Shown here piece by piece: positions 44,833 to 64,000 of a stretch of DNA of 64,000 nucleotides. Within the stretch, counting starts at the first letter, position 1. Every line of letters begins with the position of its first letter. Location: contig JAMPIT010000510.1 in NCBI GenBank assembly GCA_026261815.1, positions 15,472,001 through 15,536,000 of the forward strand, read 5' to 3'. A program made the translations under genes and the position numbers. The DNA is from Monarcha castaneiventris obscurior (Eukaryota; Chordata; Aves; Passeriformes; Monarchidae). The notes below the pieces were generated by a model, which did not search any database, was not told the origin of the DNA, and worked only from the letters and a program-made list of their open reading frames with translations.

Positions 44833-47800
44833 GAGAGAGAACTGTGTGATCTGGTCTTACATCCTGGAAACATCATCCAGTTAACAATCCAGGTACTTAC
44901 TCAAAGAAAAGTATCTATAAAATAAAAGGCCTGCAGAACTGGAGACATCAAAATAGAGGGTAATTCTATTTTCATTACTTGAATACTCCAGTGATTACTG
45001 CTCACACTTAAAAGCTGGCACTTACTACCTAAAATTAGATTTCTGGGCAGTTCTAGCAATCACCTTAGATTTCTCCCTTGTCTAGTTAACACTGCAGTAT
45101 GTTACTTTTTTCTTGTACAAGTCTTTCTAATCTATAGAGAACCCTTCTTGGTCTTCTAAAAACTAGACAGATTGCTCAGGAAATCTTTTCTGAAAGTAAA
45201 ACCTGATTTGGTATAAGAAGTGTTTTGTTAGTTTGTTTTTAATTTCCCTATTAGCATCGTAAGGATATACAGTTGAAATATTTTTCTTAAACTTGGCACT
45301 TGTGTAACTTATCCTTCCATTTTACTAATTATTCAGAGGGAAGCATATGAGAGATATTTAAGTGTCTGTGTTGATACATGAATTAGAATGCAAGAGAGAC
45401 TGGCCACAGAAACAGTGATGCATAAAGATAACATGGAATTTTAGATTACATTTAAATGTAATTTAAATTACCAGAAATTAATTAATACCTTATTTAAGTG
45501 CTGAGGGCCCTGTATTTAGAAGAGTAATCCATTACAGTGGAATGCATTTATATTAGTACAGAAATAAAGCACTCAAGACTTTAATAATGGGAAATTCACA
45601 ATTTATTGTAACAAATTCTCCTACTACACATTTTTTCAGAAATCGGTTTCATGGCGATACAAAAGAAAACAGAGAATTAGCAAGTTAGTGCACAAAATCA
45701 TTTTCTCAGTCTGGTCATAGATACAGAGATAAAATAGACGCTAAGCATCTCATAATTATTAATAATAAGCATCCCTTGTCCCTTGTTATCACAAATACAC
45801 AAATGCCTAGTGGCAAGGCACATTTTGGCACCTTGGCCTATTTCAGTAAAGCCAGACAAAACTGGATGGATGCTCCCCATTTCTTGGGGCTACACAACCT
45901 CATGAAAAAGAGTTGAGAGCAGATCCATGCAGCAAACAGAAACTTGTACAAGTAAGTTATTTGTCAACATCCAAAAGTGCACTATATTGCTTTACTGAAC
46001 ACAAAAACATGTTCCCAGAGAGCTTGTAGTTCTACTTTTAAATGGATGTGACAAAGGCAAAATAAATAAGGATGTAGTGAAGAAAGATGGGTATGCCTGG
46101 ACCCCCTACACCATCAAGATATGCTCAAATATCATGATATACAGTAAAATTTTATAAAATAGATCCACCTTGTGTAGACAAGAAATAGCTAAATTGCACA
46201 CAGAGCAGAGATCCCTGAGCTAGTCAAAACTAGTTAGAAAAGCCACACAACACACTGTGTGGACATATCCACATGGTCTAGAGGAAGTACTGCTACTTTT
46301 TCAGCAAATAAATACTGCTTACTAGCTCCCATTCAAGACCACACAAATGATGGACCATATTTGCTAGTGTATAACCTTGAAGTTCTGCTTCTAAGGCTTG
46401 AGTGAGGACAGCCCCAGGTGGGATCTGGTTTTATTGTTGTGGATGTAGCCAACAACAAAGCATTCACATTTAGTGCATTAATCTCAAATAGTACTGAAAT
46501 CAGGCAGTCAGGCTCCACAGCTGAGTTACTTTCCAGAGAAAGTATGAATCTGACTTTTCTGGACAGATTTTCCATCTGCTGACTCACAAATTGTGATCAT
46601 AGGTTGAAACCTACCAAATTAAGTAACATTTGCTTTTCATAACATTCACTGAAATGGGTATTTCCCATCAGTACAATTCTATTTCTCATATTCCCTTTCG
46701 AAGAAAGTAGAAAAAAATTGCCTCTCTTAGCTGGTAATTAGCATTAAAATAATCCACACAGCAGAATAAGTGTGTAGAAACAGCAAAAATAATCTCAAAT
46801 GTTTTGAAGAGCTAGAAAATATGGAATGTGGATCCACAGTTTTACCATGGTAATCCATTATCCACTGTCTCATTTCTGCCATGCCATCTTCCCCATCCCA
46901 TTTTTCCATACTTGGCTTCCTCTATGCTATAAAGTGAACTTAAAATCTTGTAGCAACACATAAAGAAAGCAGAACCATTCTGGTCTGGGAATGGAGAGGC
47001 AGGATGTTTTAGGACAGAGCTTGGAGACATCTGCTATGATATAGTGTAAGAAACTTAACTCTAGGCATTAGTGGAGTTGATGAAGTCTGAGTTCTGGAAA
47101 TAAATTAAAACAGATGCTTTGCTGTTAACTGACAGAGCTTCAATTAAGCCAGAAGAAAATCATATGTCTCCCAGTTCCTACTGCTGATTAAGACTTTCTA
47201 GCAAATTGCAATTTGTTTTTCTTGAGGAACTTACATGACTTGAACCTCAATATGTTCCACTATGAAATCTTATGGAACAGAAAACTCATGCTGATATAAA
47301 TCAAATAAGGTTAAGAACTGATTTAGTTAAGAATCAGTACTTGGCTGCTGTGCACATACTTTTAATTTAGTTTGAAGTGTCTAATATCAATTTAGCTCAA
47401 GCTTATTACAGACTTTATGGCTTTAGCTAGAGCTGAAAACAGATTTCAATACTTATGTCATTAACCACCTAAGGCAGATGCCAGCATCAATAGTGACACC
47501 AATATCCAGCAGCATCTAATTTAACATTGTGACACATCCTTATATTCTGTGTTGAACAGTAAAAAAAACAAAGTGAAGAAACATTGAAATGAAGTGCTCT
47601 TCTCCCAGGAAGTAGTTTATAAAGCTTCTTTCAGACATTTCTGACCATTTAATAACACACACAGTCTACGTAGAGGAGCCCCAAGTTGACTCCATGCATT
47701 TAAGATCAACGGTTGTGTTTGTAAAGTTTTATATAATAAAATGAAAAAGCTTATCATTTTTCAATTGCAACGAAAGTAAAAGCCACCATATCATTACTTA

Positions 47801-47997
47801 AACAAGTAACAGTTCAAGATCAAGTAGTTCTCCAGAACTCCAGAACAGCTAGGACAGAGTCTTAGCTCTGCAGTTCTGGGAGCACTTGTGTAGTTCTGTG
47901 CTTGTCTAAGGAAACACAAGCTATAAAGAACTCATGGAAATGTGGTCATAGGTTTTATATGTCACACATCTTGTGCCATGGCAGTTGTGGGAAACCA
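44833..47997. other. Downstream of NHLRC3: probable 3' UTR and intergenic
   Basis: No protein gene is seen. The NHLRC3 3' UTR must begin at 47997 on the minus strand. A minus-strand AATAAA at about 45607-45602 is a candidate polyadenylation signal and would imply a 3' UTR of about 2.4 kb; this is not proven. Confidence 0.45.
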
Positions 47998-48226
47998 TCA
48001 GCTTAAGGGTACATATTTTTGTACTTGCTGGGCTCCAATCTCTGCAACATAGACTGCTCCAGTCCTCATGTCTACATCCACAAGGTGTGGTTTGGTTTCA
48101 TCAGCCAGCTGGACACTGTGGACCATGACACAGTCCCCAATGGAGCCGACTGGAGGTGCTGCCAAGATTGCCAACCGGTTGATGTTCAGCTGAGCTACAA
48201 GCAGGTATTTGTAATCGGCAGTAAAC
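47998..48226 (-). CDS. NHLRC3: NHLRC3 coding exon 7 (last)
   Basis: 229 bp with the TGA at 48000-47998, residues 251-326, ending VQKYVPLS. Acceptor GTCTTCCACAG. The methionine just upstream of the acceptor is intronic and not a start. Confidence 0.93.
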
Positions 48227-51200
48227 CTGTGGAAGACAAACATATTTTTGAACTATGACGTCCATATGACATCTCATTTTAACACAAACAAAACCTCTTG
48301 AATAGTCACAGTTTTGAAGGCTATGAGTGACAAAATGCAATGTGACATTGAGAATTAACTTGTAAGCCTTGCTCTTCATATGGCTGCTAATTGAGACACA
48401 TTATGCTACAGAAAACTCGTTCAAGAAAATCTTTATCCCTGTAGAAGGTGCAACAGTAAGGTCAATAACATAACAACTTTAAAGTGAAGCTCCCAATCCT
48501 GCACTCAAATCCACAGGGCTTGTTATAAAGCCAGGATTTCCCGGTCAAGGTGCAACTGTGCAGATCTTTGCATATGTTAAGACACCCAGCACCCTACTAC
48601 ATGGGTTAACTCCCTGTCAGCAGGCATTAAATAACAACATTTTAATTCACCAGTAAGAGTACACCTTATTTATGTAACTGCATGCTTCTAGAACTGTTCA
48701 ACAATACCTGACAGAATAGGGTCCATCTTCTGACAAACAGTCGCTCCAAGATCCAAGCCATTCTCCTGTGACTTTATCAAAAACTTGGATTCTCTTGTTG
48801 CCTCTGTCTGCAACCCACACCTGTTGAAAAGAAAAATCATGGCTGACAACACATAGAACAAATTAAATGCATTTGTTTCTAACAAGAGTAAAGTTCCCTG
48901 TAGTAAAAATGGAAGAATGTACCTGGAAGAATGAATACCTTACCATTCAAAACTAAATTAGTAGATCTGACTTCCAGATATAAACCAAAACTGGCCTGTA
49001 GTTAACATACACGAATTATTTTATACTACTTTAACAGAGAAATCAGTGCCTTCTCTTCATTTTTGTGGCTATATGAATGTATTTGATAGGATTTTTATCC
49101 CCTCAATGAAGACGTATTTCCACCTATTAAATTCTGAAGATCTGTCTAAAGGTCTGTCACCTGCATTTGTTTTTCCAGTGGCAGTCGCATTTTATGATCA
49201 TGATCTGCAAACACTCTTGATATGCCTAATACTACTGCAAATACTGAGCAATTTAAACACTTAAGAGCCTGTTTAGCTGGTTTTCTCTAATCAGTTTTGT
49301 CTCTGTCCCACCCTATGTTAACTGGGTTCACAAACTTTGCAAGCTAAGAATATCACTAGACAGTTCTAGTGAAGGCATTTTTTGTACAACAATCATTGAA
49401 GTTTTAGCTGTTGACAATTCATCAGTCTGGTATGTAAACTTCATAACTTTTCTGGGGTATCACCAGAAAAGGAGCAATAAACATAACCTTAGATCTTTCA
49501 TCACTATTGTTAAATGAAACACTACTACAGTATTCTTTTAGATTTCTTATGAATTAACAATTATTTCTCAGCCTAAACTGATCATCAACACTACGTTGGC
49601 AGTAAAGTCACAGGTCATCCCAGTCGCTGTCTTTGAATGAATAAACTCATGGTTAGCCTGCAGCATAAAGTGACCATATTCCTCCTGTTTTTTCTCCCAC
49701 TCTGCCAGTTTTGGCAGAGAATTGATTTTTATATACACTTCTTATTCTGATTCAGACAGCATCAGCAGAATTAGCTTCAACTGGTGGTGTTTTAGTGAAG
49801 CAATCTTATTTTCCCTGAAACAGATTAAGAATCAACTGCATAATTCTCCTCTAGGACTGGCAGACCAAAAGCCAGACTACAATTAACACCTGGCAGAAGC
49901 AGACTCTTGGAATGCCTGGAGCTACATGTAAAAGACAATAATGTCCACAACCTAGCTAGAGCCTTACTATCACCTACAGCTTACTTGGAATTTCCAAGTA
50001 TGAAATTAAAGCCCCCTGAAATGCAGCAATTGAGGATAACAAACCATCATTTGTCATCTAGCAGGATTGTCTTTATGTGTTTGTTCTGTGTACAAGTTTT
50101 AGGATCAGCTACACAGCCAGCCAGGAGGAGAGAGAAAGTAACCACACAAAAACAAGAAGAGTAGAGCCGATGTTTCTAGCTCTTATCATTCATCCCACAC
50201 ATTCACAGCTCAGTTTTCTGGGTTGTATGTCAAAGCATAGGTATTTACAGCTGGACTTGATCCTTTGGTATGCTCTTTCCCATGGGAGAAGAGCTGCTAA
50301 TCAAGGTCAGGATGGCCCGAGCAGGCCACTGCTTCTACATGAAGAAACAGAAGTGCTTTTATTTATTACAGAACACAGTTCTCCTGTAGTCTCACAATGG
50401 CAACCTGTTACAAACTGCAGGAGAAGCAGCCTGTTGTTGCATGGACATTGACAGTGTAAGTGCTCAGGATCCTTGTGTTAACCTTGGAGTCAGCTGCTTC
50501 CATAGAACCTGCAGTATGAAACTTCAGCTCATGCCTATCACACCAAAAACTGTAACCCCATAAAGTGACACAGATCCCAACAGTTTAAATAAAAAAGAAA
50601 TACATTTTGTTTTGCTCAAATACATATAAACAAGTCTGCTGAAAGATGAAATAAAAAGATTTCCTTTCTTCTTTACCCGTCCAAAAGCATCCACTGTCAC
50701 ACTGTGAGGAATCTGGAACTGACCAATGCCGCTCCCATTTGTTCCAGTCAGCCACATCTCTTTGTAGTCTAAACAGTGAGCACCATGAAAAATAAATGTA
50801 AAAAAAAAAAAAAAACCAAAAACAAAACGGTGAGAAAACAACAAATAAACCAGTTTTTAAGTCATTCTCTTGCAAAGTTACTTTGGGCAATTTGTAAAAG
50901 GTGAAATTTCTGAACTGTTTAAACACAGTACTCCCAATACATAAATCTGAGAAAAGACATGACTATTACAGTGACTACTGGATTGTTATAAGTGATTTCA
51001 GGATTATGGTTACAGAAATGTAGCCACTAATACACAAGGGCCATAATCCAAGGTTTCGTTAAGCACTGAATTAAAAAAAAAAAAAAAGGAAAAAAAATAG
51101 GCTGGCTGATTATGCTATTAATTTGTTTCCTAAGTTGATTTTTAACATTTGTTACCTGGAAGTTTTTACTTTTGCCAATTTACCATTTTGCAAACTAGGT

Positions 51201-54200
51201 ATTAGGAAACTATCTGCTTTATGATAGCACAACAGAGAAACAGTAGCTCCTCCACTTATTCCAGCTGTGAGCATGTGCAGACTCCTTAGTCACTGCCCTA
51301 AATGAGGATTATGAGTGAGCTAATTAGAATCACAGAACAATTTAAGTATAAAAGTCTTCCAGACACTGCCTAGTCTAACCTGCTCCTCAAAGCAGGACTA
51401 GCCTTGATAAAAAAATCCAACTCTGAAGTTAGATCAGGTTGCCCATAATTCATCAGCTTTTCAGCATCTAAAGGAATGGAGAGTCCAAACCATCTTTGGG
51501 CCACCCTGTCATTAGCTGTCTGACCACTGTTACTCTGAATGTTTTCTAACAAAAATTACATTGAAATTCACCCCCTTGAATCTTTTGCTCAGTGTTTCTC
51601 ATTGATCACTGTATATCTCCAAGAAACACGTGGCTCTGTCTTCTCTATAGCCTCCTTTTACTGACTTGAAGACAGCAATAAGAATCCCCCTTAGCTTTCT
51701 TTCTTGGAGACTGAACAAAGTCACTCTCTCAGCCTCTTTTCACAAATGATTAGAAGATTTCTCCTGAAGTGGCAAGCAATAAAACAGGATCTGATTCAAT
51801 AAGGTCTTCAAACTAAAGTTAAGTGACAGTTCTGCCTAGTATTCGCTTAAAACTATTCCCAAGCCATGTTATTTCAAATCCAGTTTTCAGTGGTCAACTA
51901 CTGCAGCAATTCATTTTTCCATACCATCTGATAGCTTGAGCAATCTGTTGTTCATTCCTCCATCTCCATCAACAACATAGATTTCTCCAGTTTCCTCTAC
52001 AAAGATCTCCGCTGGTTGATCAAACTGCAGGGGAATCAAACTTGAACCAGCATTACCCGGTGTGCCCAAGACCTGCATAAGTTTACCCACAGGGCTATAC
52101 TGTTTCACTGTGTGTCCGTATTTCCCTGAATCAAGGAAAAAAAAATGCAACAACATCTTAACAAAACAAAATGTAAGTATTAATGCTGACGGCAGAGATT
52201 GAAAAAGAAAATCTGATACTCAGAAGTGGTATTAATACATCTAACAGACAAAATTCTATAATGAGATTTTGACAGTGGGTTAGTAAATCCACAGGCTACA
52301 ACAATATTCATCCATTGTATCAGGACCACTTAACCTAGGTCTAGCCAGAAGGGTTTTTTTCCCTGATACTTCTGGGCAGCAGAGGAGTGCTAACTGAGCT
52401 CAGCAGCTGTAAGCAAACAAACAGCACAACTCATGAAACTTCAGTCTATTTTGTGCAGCACCCGAGAAGTTTGCTCCTGGCACGAAAAGCACAGATCTGT
52501 CTCAGAACTGTTTGAGAGACCTAAATAAGTGGGCTGTTTAAAGCAAAATCTGCAGTACTGCATCTTCTTCCCCACCTAATATGTCTCATATCACCACCAT
52601 GCATACCTGTTCCAACATCTGTGATCCATACTGAACTTCCAGTTGCAGTGTTCCATACAAAGATACCATGAGGCATTTCAACTGTATCATTCCAGGCATG
52701 AAGAAAATAGCCTTCTTCTGAGAACACAAGTACCTTTGGCACATTGTCTCCCCGCTGAAAAGGCAAAAAAAGTTCTAAAGAAAACATATTAAGTAAGTAA
52801 TCTTATCATTTAAAATTGCTCTTCGTGAAGTTTTTGCAATGTTTCCTGAATCGTAAGAATGTCCTGACATAATTGTCCACTAGAACTCTTTTTCCAGCTA
52901 GAAAAGGTAAAAGAGATAAGAGTCCAAATTTAGCATTAGAAACCTTCCAGTCAGTCTAGACTTTCACCTTACATCACAAAGAGTCCCGCTTTCAGAGCAG
53001 CCGGGTGCCTGCAGCTATCTTGGTCTTCGGTTTGAATTGTGATTTTGTGCTCCTGCTGAAAAGCTCGCCCAGTGTAACACAGACAGGAAAAACTGCAACA
53101 GTGCTTATTAGCTGCACGGCACTCAAGTACTCATACTGTGCTTTACGAGAAATTCCTACCATGTCCCATGGAGAGAATGTCTTACCCATGGCCTAGAGAC
53201 AGTCACACAGGGAACTGGGTAGAGGAGATAATTCACCTCCAGTTACTCTATCTGGCTGAAAAAGCTGTGTGGTTTTGATTTCATGGGACAAGGCCTCAAA
53301 GAATGGAAGATTCAGTTGCCCCAGAATCACATTTTATCTTACAGCTAAGGGAAGAAGCTGCTGTAACTCAGTTAAGTTGGATCATGCATTCATACCACAG
53401 AAATTTAATGCTTTAAAAAAGAACTCCATGAACAAATTTGCCAGAACTCCTTTTAAAAATAGATATAGCAGAGACATCTCTCCTTATATTTTCTCTGAGT
53501 TTGATACAATAATTATTCACACATGTATATAAATATGTAAATATGTATAAATAAACATACACATCTGAATCTTAACCAGATGCTTTAAAGGCAAAAATAC
53601 ACAAGAACAACACAAAGAGAAATACAGTATTCCCACTCACTTGTCCTACGTAGACCAAACCATGGAGAGAGTCAACAGCAACACAGTATGTTTGGCCAGT
53701 GAAGATTTCTGGAGTTTTAGGCCAGCCTATGTCCAGCTTATACATCTGTTGTTCTCCCCTCCAAGGAGAGAAGTACTCTGCTTTTAAAACCTGAAAATAC
53801 AAAATAAATATATAGTAGTCAAATTCCATGAGGGTGGGATCAAAGGAAACAGCAGCTGAAAGTAACTCTGTGCTGAAGCATCATAAATTCATTTATTCGA
53901 TTTAAATTAACAAGACAGATAAACAGAAGCAGGCTTGTAGCCAGGGGTTTGAACTGCAAGTGGGAAAACTTCAACAAACTGAAAACTAGCTAATCAAGTC
54001 CTTTGGATTGGGCAGCTCTGGAATTAGAAGGCAAAACACACCCCCCGAAATTTCTTACACTAGAGTTGCTGTTACTATCTATAAATCACACTCCAGAAGG
54101 AGGGAAATAGTAGAGAAGGCTCCAAATGCACCTGATTCAGTAGCCACTTCAAGATGTGAAAATAAGAAAATGAAAAAAAAGTAGCGGTCAAGAAAGAAAA

Positions 54201-54944
54201 CTACGCCTTGGAAATGAGGAAGTGTGAAATGCCACAAACAGTCACACCCGGGTCAATGTATACGTTTTAAACGACAATCGAAAAGAATAATCTTCCACCT
54301 TCTTACTCTATTTTTCCTGCAGACGACTGGAAGCTAAGCACTGCTGTAAGGTCAGCATTGAAAAAAGCACTCAGTACAGAGTTAAGAAGTAACAAAGTTA
54401 AGAAGAAGGACTCTGATGGCCACCTGCCATTTCTGCTCCCCGCCCTGCCGGGACCAGGGGACGCGCTGCTGACACACAGCTGCGGACTGACAGGCGGGGC
54501 TATCATGAAAGAAACCCGAGAGCAATCAAGCAAGGAGAAAACCTGGCAGTATCAACTGGGAGGTTATCCACCCACAGACTCCTTTTTCCTCGCTCGGGCG
54601 CGGCGCAGCGCACCGCCCGGAGCCCCCTGGAACCCCCTGGAAGGGGCCGCCCGGCGCAGGCACTATCCCGGCGGGGCTGCGAAGCCGCTCAGCGCCGCAG
54701 CCTCCGCCCGGAGCCCCCTCAGCCACAGGCGGCGCGGGCGGCCCCGAGCGCGGACGGGCCCGGGGCGCCGCCCGCACCCCCGCCCAGCCGGCCCCGGCCC
54801 CGCCGCCCTCCGCCCTCCGCCCTCCGCAGCCGAGCCCTCCCCGCTGCCCGCCCTAACCGGAGCCCCGGCACGGAGCCCCGGCCAGCCGGCGCGCACCTGG
54901 GAGCCGCCCAGCAGGGCCAGCAGGGCCAGCAGCGTCCCGGCCAT
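47998..54944 (-). CDS. NHLRC3: NHL repeat-containing protein 3, complete
   Basis: Seven coding exons, 981 bp with stop, giving 326 residues; the human protein is about 347. All introns have GT/AG ends and the exon phases close exactly. The ATG at 54944-54942 begins [14 protein letters not shown], a short signal peptide. The rest is a beta-propeller of NHL repeats; the clearest runs [16 protein letters not shown] then [15 protein letters not shown] across the exon 5/6 junction (about 198-228), and the last is near 293-324. N-glycosylation sequons NDT (exon 3) and NGS (exon 5) support a secreted or lysosomal route. The molecular function of the family is not established. It is divergent from PROSER1 and shares its CpG-island promoter. 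Highly confident from exon content and from the neighbour. Confidence 0.95.
48708..48820 (-). CDS. NHLRC3: NHLRC3 coding exon 6
   Basis: 113 bp, residues 214-251, [15 protein letters not shown] to GPYSV. Acceptor TTTTCAACAG, donor CAG|GTATTG. Confidence 0.93.
50677..50768 (-). CDS. NHLRC3: NHLRC3 coding exon 5
   Basis: 92 bp, residues 183-213, [14 protein letters not shown] to TVDAFGR. Acceptor CTGTTTAG, donor CGG|GTAAAG. Confidence 0.93.
51327..51745 (-). mobile_element. CR1 LINE 3' fragment in an NHLRC3 intron
   Basis: On the plus strand it begins AGAATCACAGAAC, the reverse of the CR1 tail, and continues through the reverse of the CR1 3' UTR and ORF2 end to about TCTCAGCCTCTTTTCAC. An old copy, same strand as the gene. 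Confidence 0.8.
51925..52125 (-). CDS. NHLRC3: NHLRC3 coding exon 4
   Basis: 201 bp, residues 116-183, [14 protein letters not shown] to LLKLSD. Acceptor TTGATTCAG, donor ATG|GTATGG. Confidence 0.93.
52607..52754 (-). CDS. NHLRC3: NHLRC3 coding exon 3
   Basis: 148 bp, residues 67-116, [15 protein letters not shown] to VWITDVGT. Holds the NDT glycosylation sequon. Acceptor CCTTTTCAG, donor CAG|GTATGC. Confidence 0.93.
53641..53790 (-). CDS. NHLRC3: NHLRC3 coding exon 2
   Basis: 150 bp, residues 17-66, beginning [12 protein letters not shown] and ending LVYVGQ. Acceptor TTTTCAG, donor CAA|GTGAGT. Confidence 0.93.
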
Positions 54945-55690
54945 GGCAGCCCCGGCCCCGCGGCCGCTCCCGCCTCCCGGGGGCCGGGCCGGTTGCCATG
55001 GCAGCCACGTGGCCACCGCCCCTCCCACGTCGCCCCGGTGGCCGCTGCTCCCCGCGCCGTGCCGGGCCCGGGACCAGGGGCGGCGGCGGAGGGACGGCGC
55101 GGGGCGGGCGCGGTGGAGCCCCGAGGGAGCGCTCAGCGCTTCGGCGCGGCGCCGGCAGCCGGGCGAGGGGCGAATCCTCCCGGAGTTCGCACCGCTCCTG
55201 CGCAGGCATCGCTACCGCCGCCCGGCACGGATAAGGGCCCTCGCTCAGCGCCGTGATGCCATAGGGGCGCGACGGCGGGGAGGCAGGACCGGCGGAGGGG
55301 GTGCGCTGTCTTTGGGTTCACGCCGCTCCCGGGCCGCCTTCCTCAGCTGCCCCGCCTGCCCCGGGGGCCGCCCGGACTCTGCCCGCCGGGATCGCAGGGC
55401 GGCGGCGCCGCGAACGATGCGCTGCGGGGGCGCCCCGGGCCGGCCGGGCCCCGGTGCCGCGTGCTGAGCGGGGCGGCCGCCGCTGCCGCCCTTCCCTTCC
55501 CTTCTCGTCCCTTCCCTTCCCTTTCTGCCGCTGCCGCGGCCCCTGCGCCCCGCGCCCGCCCTCTCCCGCCGGAGCACCCGCTGGACGCGCGGGGAGCGGG
55601 GAGCGGGCGGCTCCCGGAGGGCGCCTTTGTCTCTGTGCCCGGCACTGCAGAGGCGGCAGCGCTCCATCCCCGGGGCTGGGGACAGCCCGG
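54590..55690. promoter_or_regulatory. CpG-island bidirectional promoter of NHLRC3 and PROSER1
   Basis: About 1.1 kb of GC- and CpG-rich DNA between the two start codons and over NHLRC3 exon 1. NHLRC3 starts at 54944 on the minus strand and PROSER1 at 55832 on the plus strand, 887 bp apart, so the two genes are head to head. No TATA box is seen. Long open frames across the island on both strands (up to 369 codons) are composition artefacts. PROSER1's 5' UTR must include the T-rich stretch 55700-55831. Confidence 0.85.
54897..54944 (-). CDS. NHLRC3: NHLRC3 coding exon 1
   Basis: 48 bp, residues 1-16, signal peptide. Donor CAG|GTGCGC. A run of CTGGCCCTG repeats encodes the leucine core. Ends in phase 0. 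Confidence 0.92.
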
Positions 55691-55831
55691 GCCTCCTTCC
55701 GTGCCCGGCGGTTTTTATTTTTTATTTTTTAAATCCTTTTTTTCCTGTATGCTTAAAGACACTTAGGATTTTTTTATTACTAGTATTATTTCCTCTACGT
55801 GTAAGTGTCGGCATTGAATGAAATAATCAAG

Positions 55832-63396
<7,565 letters not shown>

Positions 63397-64000
63397 TAAG
63401 CAATGTGTCAAGTGTCAGTTTCTCTGACCATGGTCATCTCTGAAATTGGCTTCTGCTCCCTAAGCATGCTTTGGGTACTGGATTCTACCTTTTCTTGTCA
63501 TGACAGCAGAATTGATAAAAAGAGGAGTATATTGACTTATTTTTCCAACATCCATAAGAAAAATCCATAATCCTTTTCTGATGACAAAGTATTTAATTTA
63601 TGGGAGGCATTGTGCATGTTAGACAAGACTGGGGCTTTGGCTTTGTTGTAACATTTAACCAAGGTTTGGGCTTTGGCTTGACAAGTCTGACTTGTTGCTG
63701 TAGAACCCAACTTGGGATATGGTCAGCCATGGCCCCGAATTGGGTGGAACTATGTAGGAACTTGCTGAGGGGCTATAATCTATTTCTCAGTTGCCTTCAG
63801 CTTTACCTTCTCTCCATCATAATGGAGAGTAAATAGTTTCCTAAAAGAAAAGTAGATTTCAGTCTCAGAAGGGGAAACAGTGATTGCCTTTTCCTGCTAT
63901 TGGTCTGTTTCTAGCCTTGTGCCTTAGGTAAGATTGAGCCTTTATTCATAAGCTCCTCTCTCTTTGCTCTGCTGCATCAATTGTTTGATTCCAGACATTT

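Noticed and set aside
54358..55467. Plus-strand open frame of 369 codons
   Set aside because: It lies across the CpG island and NHLRC3 exon 1, is rich in R, P, A and G from base composition, and has no domain or splice support.

Overview
The window is genomic DNA from a bird, probably a passerine (the order is a weaker call). The evidence is abundant CR1 LINEs, many avian-type ERV and solo LTR insertions, no Alu or L1, and two vertebrate genes with ordinary GT/AG introns. Coding sequence was read by hand from exon to exon; no database was used.

Three zones follow one another. (1) 1-27,000 is an almost unbroken pile of transposable elements, most on the plus strand. CR1 copies (about 1.55-4.38 kb, 14.3-18.63 kb and 22.55-25.48 kb) act as the base layer and have been hit repeatedly by LTR elements. 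Several hits are resolved to the base because the target-site duplication (TSD) is visible and the interrupted element reads on normally across it. The centrepiece is a 9.3 kb provirus (4950-14221; LTRs of 614 and 617 bp, 6-bp TSD CCTGCT, lysine-type primer site, gag-pro-pol in three -1 frames, env almost entirely lost). It sits inside an older solo LTR and itself carries two younger solo LTRs, one in gag and one in pol. A decayed ERVL (primer site at 18.74 kb, gag pieces to 22.2 kb, RT/RNase H at 25.5-26.5 kb) is cut by four LTRs and a CR1. (2) 27,000-48,000 starts with a GC-rich CpG island (27.11-27.66 kb) with no recognised gene, then runs as mostly single-copy, AT-rich intergenic DNA with one minus-strand LTR, a CR1 tail and a few short tandem repeats. 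(3) 48,000-64,000 holds a divergent gene pair: NHLRC3 on the minus strand (seven coding exons, 326 codons, complete) and PROSER1 on the plus strand (first eight coding exons, running off the window). They share a CpG-island promoter at 54.6-55.7 kb.

NHLRC3 is a predicted secreted NHL-repeat protein. PROSER1 is a nuclear proline/serine-rich protein with an N-terminal DUF4476 domain. The head-to-head order matches human 13q13, where the next gene beyond NHLRC3 is LHFPL6; none of its exons were recognised here. The viral genes are all broken by stops, frameshifts, insertions or deletions. The most notable structures are the multi-level nesting, a family of LTRs ending in TA rather than CA, the proline-rich gag linker, the minisatellite inside an LTR, and the orphan CpG island.
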